6,256 nt of DNA from CALARM01 sp964431735 (GTDB taxonomy: Bacteria; Vulcanimicrobiota; SpSt-956; JAKJGF01). The translations under genes and the position numbers were made by a program. Shown here piece after piece: positions 1-5,723 of the stretch (the stretch's first letter is position 1; each line of letters opens with the position of its first letter). Location of the stretch: NCBI GenBank assembly GCA_964431735.1, contig CAYSLJ010000260.1, positions 1 through 6,256 of the forward strand. The letters are read 5' to 3'. Under the pieces are notes generated by a model. That model saw only the letters and a list, made by a program, of their open reading frames with translations. It ran no database searches and was not told where the DNA came from.

Positions 1-11
1 TTAGAAAAAAA

Positions 12-971
12 TCAACTCTGACTGTTTCTGAATAAATCCAGAAAACGATTTTCATATTCATTGAATAAATTCCATCTATCAAGTTCTTCTTTCAATTTAC
101 GGGCAAGAGTCCTATCTGATTGTGCTTTTTTGAATAATTCCTCTATATCCTGTATTACAGAATGAGGAATATAATGTTCATTTTCTGTTATATTAAGCTC
201 ATCTTCATGAGATTTAAGCTCATCTTCACGGGTATCTTCCTGTTCACCTTCCACTCTGGTCATTTTTTTGAGGTGTTCTTCAAGAACTGCAAAAGTTTCT
301 TCAGATTTTTTTACGGCATATTCATATTCTACAAAATCAATCTGAAAACCAAGAAGCTTCTGCCATAATTTAGTAATAGCCATGGAAGCTTTCGGATTAG
401 GAAAATTTATTGAATAAATAGGTATGGTAGCAAGAAAACATGCCCCATCTATATCTTTCAAAGATGAAAAGCCGAGAATTGTGCCATTAAGTCCTGCTAC
501 CTGCCCCTGTGTCAGTATAGTAATATTGTTTTCCAGAAGCCTGTCTCTGAAACCTGTTCTGTTTGCCACCACATAAATCTTTGTTTCTTCTCTGTAATGC
601 ATATGACGGACAAAAGCTGCACCTGTATAAATAGTATTTACACCAATAATATCTGTAATTACAAATAAATCTTCCATAACCTTTAAAGCAACCTGTCCTG
701 AAAATTGATCTTCTGCTTCACATATAATAAAATCATAGTCTTTTGAATAAAAAAAATAGACCTTAGGTAATTTCGGAAAGGAAGCAACACCCTGTACTAC
801 TACAACTGAATTTACCAGTGTTAAATCATCTATTTCTATTTCGGCAAATAATTCAAAATTAAGGTGTCTTCTGATATAATCAACTGACTGTGTGGCAACT
901 GCTCCCATGCCGGGCCATCCGGCAAGCATAACAGAAGCATGAAAATCAGGATTTATATGATATTTAATCAT
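12..971 (-). CDS. PAC2 family protein (proteasome assembly chaperone 2-like fold)
   Basis: The 319-residue product looks like a PAC2-family protein. The N-terminal glycine motif GWPGMG is at residues 18-23, GQVAGLNGTILG is at 156-167, and a proline/asparagine segment IPIYSINFPNPKAS is at 183-196, in the order usual for the family. The PAC2 core covers about residues 5-235. It is followed by an acidic linker (about 236-265) containing a 7-residue repeat (EDEL at 249 and 256), then a charged C-terminal helical region (about 268-315). There is no signal peptide or membrane segment, so it is probably cytosolic. Eukaryotic and archaeal relatives are linked to proteasome assembly, but the role of bacterial members is largely unknown and no proteasome gene is present here. 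The ATG is preceded by GGAGG (978-982) with a 6-nt gap, which supports the start. The gene follows the transporter genes on the same strand but has its own apparent promoter. The family call is fairly secure; the function is not known. Confidence 0.85.
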   Translation of the reverse strand: MIKYHINPDFHASVMLAGWPGMGAVATQSVDYIRRHLNFELFAEIEIDDLTLVNSVVVVQGVASFPKLPKVYFFYSKDYDFIICEAEDQFSGQVALKVMEDLFVITDIIGVNTIYTGAAFVRHMHYREETKIYVVANRTGFRDRLLENNITILTQGQVAGLNGTILGFSSLKDIDGACFLATIPIYSINFPNPKASMAITKLWQKLLGFQIDFVEYEYAVKKSEETFAVLEEHLKKMTRVEGEQEDTREDELKSHEDELNITENEHYIPHSVIQDIEELFKKAQSDRTLARKLKEELDRWNLFNEYENRFLDLFRNSQS

Positions 972-977
972 TCAGTA

Positions 978-1036
978 CCTCCAGAACATGTATTTCATGT
1001 AAGAATATTATAACATAATTTTACTGTTAAGAGCAA
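978..1036 (-). promoter_or_regulatory. Putative promoter and RBS of the PAC2 gene
   Basis: On the minus strand there is a perfect TATAAT at 1007-1012, extended by TG one base upstream (1014-1015). A weak -35, TTGCTC, lies at 1031-1036 with an 18-bp spacer. The predicted transcription start is near 1000, giving a leader of about 30 nt ending in GGAGG (978-982). A short dyad, ACATG-N5-CATGT (986-1000), covers the predicted start and could be an operator. This suggests PAC2 can be transcribed independently of the upstream transporter genes. Confidence 0.5.
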
Positions 1037-1043
1037 ATGAGAG

Positions 1044-1098
1044 AGTGAAAAGTGAAAAGTAAAAAAAACAGAATTTTACTTACCTTTCACTTTTCACT
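1044..1098. repeat. Long imperfect inverted repeat between the permease and PAC2 genes
   Basis: AGTGAAAAGTGAAA (1044-1057) is the exact reverse complement of 1085-1098. The inner AGTAAAA (1058-1064) pairs with 1074-1080. This gives a stem of 14 bp plus 7 bp with a 4-nt bulge (1081-1084) and a 9-nt loop. The left arm is itself a tandem array of GTGAAAA-like heptamers. The repeat begins a few bases after the permease stop codon. It lacks the U-tract after the stem expected of an intrinsic terminator, because the T-run lies in and beside the loop. It could be a 3'-end-stabilising hairpin, a poor terminator, or a copy of a dispersed intergenic repeat. Confidence 0.75.
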
Positions 1099-1101
1099 AT
1101 T

Positions 1102-3135
1102 TTACAGGTTAAGTTCTTCCTGTAACTTATTTTTAATACTACTCCAGAGCCTGAAAGCTACAAATAATAAAAGTAACATGGTAAGAATAAAATTAACAGG
1201 AATCAATGTAACAGGATTAGAAGGAAGGGCTGACGTAGAAAGGGTTAAAAAAGGCGCATAGGCAAACCCCATTACAGGCCCTTTTAAATGGAAGAAAAAC
1301 AATCTCTGTACCAGGATAAGAATATAATAAAAAACAGGTAATACCAGTAATAAAACAGCAACCCTTCCTATAGTTTTTCCCTGTGATACATGGGCAGAAG
1401 GAGAGGTTATAGAATTATACTGGCCTAAAAGACCGGCACAGATTACTATGGAAACACAAAAAACATAAACACCGAAAGCTCCTGACCATGTGATTACTCC
1501 TTTATAAACCCAGAAAGATAAGGCAAGAAAGCCAGTGGACATCTGCAATAATGGGATAAAAAGGGCTCCCATAAGTTTCCCGCTTATAATATCGGAAGGT
1601 TTGAGCTGTGTAAGCATAAGTAAATCCCAGGTAAGTTTATTTTTTTCAGTATTGTAAGTGGAACAGAGGAAAGAAGAAGATCGAAATACAAGATATACAA
1701 TGAGAAGGAAAAGACCAAGATAAAAACCTGCAAAAAGAACATTACGATCACCGGCAAGTACATTATAATCGACTGACATTACAGGGGTTTGAAAGGTCTG
1801 ATTATTTTCCGCAACTGTACCTGATGGCATAGATGAATTATTTATGGAAGAATTATTTGATGAATTATCTATCTGTAATACCTGATTACCACATTGATTA
1901 TTAGATAGTCCGTTATGAGTATTAGCAGTCACTGAACTGTATGATAAAGGAAGAGCAATAGCTTCATATAAAATTACACGAAGACATCCATTCTCTTTAT
2001 GACCGGGAAGGTTAAACACTTCTCCAATGTTATTTCTCACTGTTATACATGTGTTATTGGAAGGAAAACTCGGAATACTGTCATGTTCGGTCATATCATC
2101 AAAACGTGTTTCTACAGATGTTACCGTAGTATGATTATGTCTGATACCAAAATTAAACGCTTTAACTCCACTGCTCACACAGTAAAAATAAGGGGCAAGA
2201 AGGAGAATTACAAATACTAAAACTCCGGGAATAAACCCTGCCAGATCATGTCTGTAAGAAACTATTTCTTTCAGGAAAAGGGGGTTTTTAAAAATAGAAA
2301 CAACATCTGAAATCCTGTCAGCAAGACTTCCTGATGCAAAGAAATCAAAATTTTTATTTCTGCCGTTCTGAGAAATTCGTTCACCTTTTTCAATTAACAT
2401 GGCTGAAAAGTAAACTGAAAAAATACAGAAAAGAGGAGCTATAAATGGATATATATAAAGAGTATATTTCCAGAGACTCTTTTCCAGGGCACCGCCCATA
2501 AGAAGAACAAACATGGGAACGAAAGGATTAAGATTTGACAGCAATGGTATTGTAACAGGCCTTGCCAGTATGGCAGCTACAAGAGAGTCTAAAAGAGGCG
2601 TTACAGCAAGCCATACAAACCTTAAAACCCAGGACATCACTATGGCAGAAGATACACTGGAAGAATAAGCGGAAAGAAGTACAAGTCCACATACCATGGT
2701 AAGACCTGAAGAGATAGAAATAAATATTACAAAAAAAGAAGAGAAAAAAGCAGGTAATGAAAAACTCCATCCGAGTAAAAGTAAAAATGGCGAAGTTATT
2801 ATAATAATCTTTGCCATTTCAACTAATTCGGGGACTATCTTCCCTGTAATAATTCCAACAGGCCCCATTGAAGTAAGGCGGAGGCCATCAAGGGTTTTCT
2901 TTTCTCTCTCTCCGACTATAGCAGTAGATGCAAATCTTCCCGGAATTACAACAACAAGTAAAACCTGAAGAAAACAGGCTATAGTAAACAATGTGCATGG
3001 ACACAGGTCAGTTATAGACCTGAAAAATAAAAGAGCAATAAAGGGCACTGCCACACAGAACCATTTCAAGGGCTCATTATGGTCCATCCTTTTTCTCACA
3101 CAGGAATAAATATAAAAGAGAGGATGATTATTCAT
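1102..3135 (-). CDS. ABC-2 type transporter permease, two fused halves
   Basis: This 677-residue polytopic membrane protein is the partner of the ATPase encoded just upstream. Two homologous halves are visible. Each opens with a short N/HPLF helix (residues 4-7 and 285-288), and each has the ABC-2 cytoplasmic coupling motif of the E(K/R)xKxTL...GK type (76-99 and 496-520). Each half has several hydrophobic segments after the motif, for example about 105-122, 130-155 and 165-190 in the first, and 522-545, 552-570, 592-612 and 642-662 in the second. Single ABC-2 permeases are usually 250-400 residues, so the length fits a fused dimer. The second half carries an insertion of about 145 residues (about 321-465) between its first two membrane segments, predicted outside the membrane and rich in Asn and Ser (424-435). 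The ATG at 3135 is chosen over one at 3180 because AAGGAG (3144-3149) lies 8 nt upstream of it and the overlap with the ATPase gene drops to 8 bp. The substrate is unknown. Confidence 0.85.
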   Translation of the reverse strand: MNNHPLFYIYSCVRKRMDHNEPLKWFCVAVPFIALLFFRSITDLCPCTLFTIACFLQVLLVVVIPGRFASTAIVGEREKKTLDGLRLTSMGPVGIITGKIVPELVEMAKIIIITSPFLLLLGWSFSLPAFFSSFFVIFISISSGLTMVCGLVLLSAYSSSVSSAIVMSWVLRFVWLAVTPLLDSLVAAILARPVTIPLLSNLNPFVPMFVLLMGGALEKSLWKYTLYIYPFIAPLFCIFSVYFSAMLIEKGERISQNGRNKNFDFFASGSLADRISDVVSIFKNPLFLKEIVSYRHDLAGFIPGVLVFVILLLAPYFYCVSSGVKAFNFGIRHNHTTVTSVETRFDDMTEHDSIPSFPSNNTCITVRNNIGEVFNLPGHKENGCLRVILYEAIALPLSYSSVTANTHNGLSNNQCGNQVLQIDNSSNNSSINNSSMPSGTVAENNQTFQTPVMSVDYNVLAGDRNVLFAGFYLGLFLLIVYLVFRSSSFLCSTYNTEKNKLTWDLLMLTQLKPSDIISGKLMGALFIPLLQMSTGFLALSFWVYKGVITWSGAFGVYVFCVSIVICAGLLGQYNSITSPSAHVSQGKTIGRVAVLLLVLPVFYYILILVQRLFFFHLKGPVMGFAYAPFLTLSTSALPSNPVTLIPVNFILTMLLLLFVAFRLWSSIKNKLQEELNL
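1835..1868. repeat. Short degenerate tandem repeat within the permease gene
   Basis: On the plus strand GAATTATTT occurs at 1835-1843 and 1850-1858, and GAATTAT recurs at 1862-1868, with spacings of 15 and 12 bp, all whole codons. On the coding strand these give the repeated Asn-Asn-Ser-Ser segment at residues 424-435 of the extracytoplasmic insertion. In-frame expansion and contraction is a plausible origin. Confidence 0.6.
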
Positions 3136-4129
3136 TATGTTCACTCCTTTTTGATGTAATATCAAGATAGGCATGTTCAAGGGTCTTGTCTTCTATTACT
3201 ACAGTTAAAACAGGTATTTCTGACATTATTAAATTTCTGGTCAATTCAGCCAGTCTGGCTCTTTCTTCTCTGAATTCAAATACTATATCAGGGCCGTCCC
3301 ACACAGTACTGGATACTTCGGCCATAGATTTTAACAGTGATATGGCCTCTTCTCCCCTGTCATTTACTCTCAATCTCACCTTTATGAATTCATTCCTTGA
3401 GAGTAAATTCTCTGTTCTGTCAACGCAAACAAGTTTTCCTTTCTGCATGATACCTATACGGTCACAAATATCACTGAGATCACTCAGCACATGTGAAGAA
3501 ATAAGTATTGTTACCCCTCTTCTTCTCAGGGATTTCAATATTTCCCTTAATTCAAGCCTGGCAAGCGGATCGAGTCCGCTTGCCGGTTCATCAAGGAGGA
3601 GCAGTTTGGGTCTGTGAAGCAATGCCCTGGCAAGGGCAAGTCTCTGTTTCATACCGCGGGAAAGACCGTCTACCGGTTTATCGGCAAGTTCTGTAATACC
3701 TACTATTTCCATCGTTTCTTCAATGAGATATCTATAAAGCTCTTTTTCCATACCATAGGCTCTTACAAAAAATTCCAGATATTCACATACAAGAAGTTCG
3801 TCATATACACCCAGTACATCAGGTGTATAACCTATAATCTTTCTGACAGACATCCTGTCATAAAGAGGAATACCGTCTATCATGGCAGAGCCATCATCCG
3901 GATTTAAAAGAGTGGCTAGGATTTTTAACAGAGTTGTTTTTCCAGCACCATTTGGGCCTACAAGCCCGAATATTTCCCCCCTGTTAAGAGTAAGGCTTAC
4001 ATTATCCACCGCCTTTACAGTAAAATAACTTTTTAAAATATTACTTGCTTCCAGTATAACAGACCGGCCGCCCCCATCATGGCAAAGAAACTGCATATCT
4101 TCTTTATTCAAAACCAGTTTATCTTCCAT
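3128..4129 (-). CDS. ABC transporter ATP-binding protein (ABC-2 exporter type)
   Basis: This is the nucleotide-binding subunit (333 residues) that powers the adjacent permease. The visible motifs, in order, are Walker A GPNGAGKT (58-65), a Q-loop region where Asp104 (YTPD) stands in place of the usual Gln, the signature LSRGMKQR (156-163), Walker B LLLLDEP (176-182), D-loop SGLDP (184-188) and switch His213 (SSHVLSDL). The Asp and the GVYDELLVCEYLEF segment are typical of one large subgroup of ABC-2 exporter ATPases. The N-terminus is about 25 residues longer than the core needs, and residues about 245-333 form a C-terminal extension common in this subgroup. A TTG at 4162 would add 11 residues, but the ATG at 4129 is preferred because AGAGG (4138-4142) precedes it with an 8-nt gap. 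The 8-bp overlap with the permease start suggests translational coupling. The cargo cannot be told from the sequence. Confidence 0.93.
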   Translation of the reverse strand: MEDKLVLNKEDMQFLCHDGGGRSVILEASNILKSYFTVKAVDNVSLTLNRGEIFGLVGPNGAGKTTLLKILATLLNPDDGSAMIDGIPLYDRMSVRKIIGYTPDVLGVYDELLVCEYLEFFVRAYGMEKELYRYLIEETMEIVGITELADKPVDGLSRGMKQRLALARALLHRPKLLLLDEPASGLDPLARLELREILKSLRRRGVTILISSHVLSDLSDICDRIGIMQKGKLVCVDRTENLLSRNEFIKVRLRVNDRGEEAISLLKSMAEVSSTVWDGPDIVFEFREERARLAELTRNLIMSEIPVLTVVIEDKTLEHAYLDITSKRSEHNE

Positions 4130-4145
4130 AATCTTTACCTCTTTC

Positions 4146-4158
4146 CCGGCAAAACCGG
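4146..4158 (-). other. Small GC-rich hairpin in the ATPase gene leader
   Basis: CCGG at 4155-4158 and CCGG at 4146-4149 flank a 5-nt loop and can form a 4-bp GC-only stem just upstream of the Shine-Dalgarno (4138-4142). It stands out in an AT-rich leader and might influence ribosome access, but a 4-bp stem is weak evidence. Confidence 0.25.
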
Positions 4159-4246
4159 ACAACTTTCACATCACTTTTCATATATAGTCGCCAGGAGTGA
4201 AAATCTTATCCATAAATAATAAATAAATATCTCAAATACTAAATTA

Positions 4247-4275
4247 ATAGTATAATACATTTTGTATTTTGTCAA
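4247..4275 (-). promoter_or_regulatory. Putative sigma-70-type promoter of the ABC transporter operon
   Basis: On the minus strand a perfect TTGACA (4270-4275) is followed by a 17-bp spacer and TACTAT (4247-4252). An alternative -10, TATACT, overlaps it with a 15-bp spacer. The predicted start near 4240 gives a leader of about 110 nt before the ATPase ATG. The promoter sits in the gap after the hydrolase gene, so the transporter probably forms its own transcription unit of ATPase plus permease. No intrinsic terminator with a GC-rich stem is visible between the hydrolase stop and this promoter. Confidence 0.65.
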
Positions 4276-4279
4276 TACA
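4254..4279. promoter_or_regulatory. Operator-like alternating half-sites over the ABC promoter
   Basis: Three 6-bp half-sites alternate in orientation on the plus strand: AATACA (4254-4259), TGTATT (4263-4268) and AATACA (4274-4279). Adjacent pairs form two overlapping perfect dyads, with 3-bp and 5-bp centres. They cover the -35 box and most of the spacer, where a bound repressor would block polymerase. TGTA/TACA half-sites are used by several repressor families, but no particular regulator can be assigned and none is encoded next to it. Confidence 0.4.
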
Positions 4280-4325
4280 TATTACAGTAAAAAAATAATA
4301 TTGTTACATATAAAAAATCAATTAC

Positions 4326-5273
4326 CTAAACTTCTACCTCCAGGTAATCAGCACATGAAAATATTTCAAGTCCTTCCTGTGAAACAGATCTTTTTGCTTC
4401 ATCAAGTATGGCATCAATCTGTTTATCTGTTGAGACAGGATCATGATGGGTAAGGCCCAGTTTTTTTACCCTGAGAGTTTCTGCAACCCTTACACAGTAA
4501 TCAGGTGTACCATGGCCGTAACCTGCAGTCATTTTATCGTATTTCTCCCTGGAGTACTGGGCATCCATAACGAGTAAATCTGCACCACCTACATGTTCTT
4601 TAAGGGCAGATGGTATACCGTCTTCATTCTCATGATCCGTTAAAAAAACAAATTTTTTATGTGAAGGTTTTTCTTCAAATCTATATGACACAGTCTGTTC
4701 CGGGTGGCGTGATTTATGCATGGTAACAATCAGGCATTCTTCCAGCGGATATTTGCCTTTGCCGAGAGGGATAAAACCTGTTGTATCTACAAGTTTTTCA
4801 TATTCATCTACATTAATAATCTTATACCCTTTCTGATGAAAAACTATTACCAGGGTTCTCGGGAATTCAAAATCTTTACAGGTTATATGGCTGCTTACTT
4901 CTTTATAATGTATGGGGAAATAAGGAGGTCTCATAAGATCTTCCAGCATTTTCCTTGGGCCAGTTCCTCCGTCAACCGGGCCAAATAATTTCAGATTTAT
5001 ATGCTTCATAAAAAGAATAGGTGAAAGAAATAGACCCTGAGTATGATCATGATGGTAATGGGTAAACATAATTACAACCTCTTTTATTCCGCCATGGCGA
5101 AGGATATCGTAACTCATAGGAACAAATCCTGTTCCACCGTCAATAGCAAGAACGAGATCTTTCGGTAAACATTCGGAATCAATCCTTAAACAGGTTGTAT
5201 TACCGCCATATTTAACACTTTCAGGATTGGATATAGCCACAGAACCTCTTGTTCCATAAAATTTAATCTTCAT
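4326..5273 (-). CDS. MBL-fold metallo-hydrolase (metallo-beta-lactamase superfamily)
   Basis: The 315-residue product belongs to the metallo-beta-lactamase superfamily, in the branch that includes phosphodiesterase-like enzymes (Lactamase_B_2 type). It begins with a typical strand, MKIKFYGTRGS, and a GGNTTC turn (23-28). The metal-binding HxHxDH motif is THYHHDH at residues 71-77 (His72, His74, Asp76, His77 by position, with an extra His75). Other probable ligands are His190 (SRHPEQT), Asp213 (LTDHE) and His277 (HHDP). DAQY (237-240) and GHGT (253-256) are also shared with this branch. All expected ligands are present, so it is probably an active two-metal hydrolase. It has no signal peptide and is likely cytosolic. 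The substrate is unknown; a cyclic nucleotide or other phosphodiester is a family-based guess. AAGGA (5281-5285) lies 7 nt before the ATG and supports the start. A short helix-turn-helix ORF lies 36 nt upstream on the same strand. Confidence 0.88.
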   Translation of the reverse strand: MKIKFYGTRGSVAISNPESVKYGGNTTCLRIDSECLPKDLVLAIDGGTGFVPMSYDILRHGGIKEVVIMFTHYHHDHTQGLFLSPILFMKHINLKLFGPVDGGTGPRKMLEDLMRPPYFPIHYKEVSSHITCKDFEFPRTLVIVFHQKGYKIINVDEYEKLVDTTGFIPLGKGKYPLEECLIVTMHKSRHPEQTVSYRFEEKPSHKKFVFLTDHENEDGIPSALKEHVGGADLLVMDAQYSREKYDKMTAGYGHGTPDYCVRVAETLRVKKLGLTHHDPVSTDKQIDAILDEAKRSVSQEGLEIFSCADYLEVEV

Positions 5274-5309
5274 AAACCAGTCCTTCTTTCATAAAATAAA
5301 ATTGACCAG

Positions 5310-5441
5310 CTAAATACTGTACATTCTGTGATGACCTTTTGTCTTATAAGCAGGGATTAATATGCCTTTTTTTTCCCAGTCTCTTAAGGTCTGAATACTT
5401 TTACCTATCTTTTTCGCAAATTCTCCAACTGAATACATCAT
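5310..5441 (-). CDS. Short MerR/IS607-type helix-turn-helix ORF, possibly a truncated recombinase
   Basis: A 43-residue ORF starts with two ATGs (5441 and 5438). It reads as the N-terminal DNA-binding domain of MerR-like proteins, and resembles most closely the start of IS607-type serine recombinases: YSVGEFAKKIGKSIQTLRDW (residues 3-22), then EKKGILIP and a wing ending GHHRMYS (36-42). It stops at TAG directly after the wing, whereas full IS607 recombinases are about 200 residues with a catalytic serine domain. None of the three frames shows a recombinase-like continuation before the next gene. It may be a transposon relic or a stand-alone mini-regulator expressed with the downstream hydrolase. 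No clear Shine-Dalgarno precedes either ATG. The domain match is good; whether it makes a working protein is uncertain. Confidence 0.6.
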   Translation of the reverse strand: MMYSVGEFAKKIGKSIQTLRDWEKKGILIPAYKTKGHHRMYSI

Positions 5442-5452
5442 AAGATTATTTT

Positions 5453-5481
5453 ATCATATAATCAACTGAATTTCATCTGAA
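5453..5481 (-). promoter_or_regulatory. Possible promoter of the HTH ORF and hydrolase gene
   Basis: On the minus strand TATGAT (5453-5458) has a 5/6 match to the -10 consensus. With a 17-bp spacer, TTCAGA (5476-5481) matches 4/6 of the -35. The predicted start near 5446 would leave only about 5 nt before the first ATG of the short ORF, so the transcript would be almost leaderless there, in line with the missing Shine-Dalgarno. It might serve mainly to transcribe the hydrolase gene. Confidence 0.35.
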
Positions 5482-5507
5482 AATAATTACATCATAGTTA
5501 TAATTTA

Positions 5508-5530
5508 TCCGGAAGAGTCCGGTCAGGGAC
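5508..5530. promoter_or_regulatory. Candidate upstream regulatory site with TCCGG repeats
   Basis: TCCGG occurs at 5508-5512 and 5518-5522, one helical turn (10 bp) apart. It is followed by an inverted repeat GTCC-N6-GGAC (5517-5530). The cluster is GC-rich within an AT-rich intergenic region and lies about 95-115 bp upstream of the putative sigma-54 promoter at 5625-5638, the usual distance for an enhancer site of a sigma-54 activator. This is inference from position and symmetry only. Confidence 0.25.
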
Positions 5531-5622
5531 AGGTTTTAGAAATGAATACTGACTTATCTGGAGCGGTAATAAGAGCGTTTTCGAAAAATCTATAATCATT
5601 TCTCATATAAATCCCTGAAATC

Positions 5623-5640
5623 TCGGTACGATTTTTGCAA
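5623..5640 (+). promoter_or_regulatory. Putative sigma-54 (-24/-12) promoter
   Basis: The sequence has GG at 5625-5626 and GC at 5637-5638, separated by exactly 10 bp, as sigma-54 promoters require. Against the consensus TGGCACG-N4-TTGCA it reads CGGTACG-N4-TTGCA, with 10 of 12 specified positions matching, including both invariant dinucleotides. The predicted start is near 5650, about 74 nt before the ATG at 5724. No good sigma-70 -35/-10 pair was found for this gene: a perfect TATAAT at 5591-5596 lacks a recognisable -35. Confidence 0.5.
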
Positions 5641-5723
5641 TAAATTTTATTATGCAGGAAAGAAAAGGGGGGATGAAGAATAAATTTCTTTAAGATATAT
5701 TTTAAAATAGAAAGGGGATTATT

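Noticed and set aside
1999..2220. Plus-strand open frames opposite the permease, ATPase and PAC2 genes.
   Set aside because: They lie antisense within well-supported genes, and their products show low-complexity or shadow-like composition with no domain.
3136..3180. Fifteen-residue N-terminal extension of the permease from the ATG at 3180.
   Set aside because: It overlaps the ATPase gene by 53 bp, while the ATG at 3135 has an AAGGAG site at good spacing.
4130..4162. TTG start at 4162 for the ATPase, adding 11 residues.
   Set aside because: The ATG at 4129 has its own Shine-Dalgarno, and the extra residues contain no family motif.
4164..4203. A TTTCAC/GTGAAA pairing in the ATPase leader considered as a riboswitch stem.
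   Set aside because: It is a 6-bp stem with a loop of about 28 nt, and no known riboswitch core motif is present.
4109..4218. Two tiny overlapping minus-strand ORFs (11 and 20 codons) in the ATPase leader, the second running past the ATPase start.
   Set aside because: Neither has a Shine-Dalgarno site, and such ORFs are expected by chance in a leader of this length.
5542..5595. A 17-codon plus-strand ORF with an AGG 8 nt upstream.
   Set aside because: It is too short, resembles nothing recognisable, and lies upstream of the likely start site of the downstream transcript.
5591..5596. A perfect TATAAT upstream of the secreted-protein gene.
   Set aside because: No recognisable -35 lies 15-19 bp upstream and there is no extended -10, so it is not called as a promoter.
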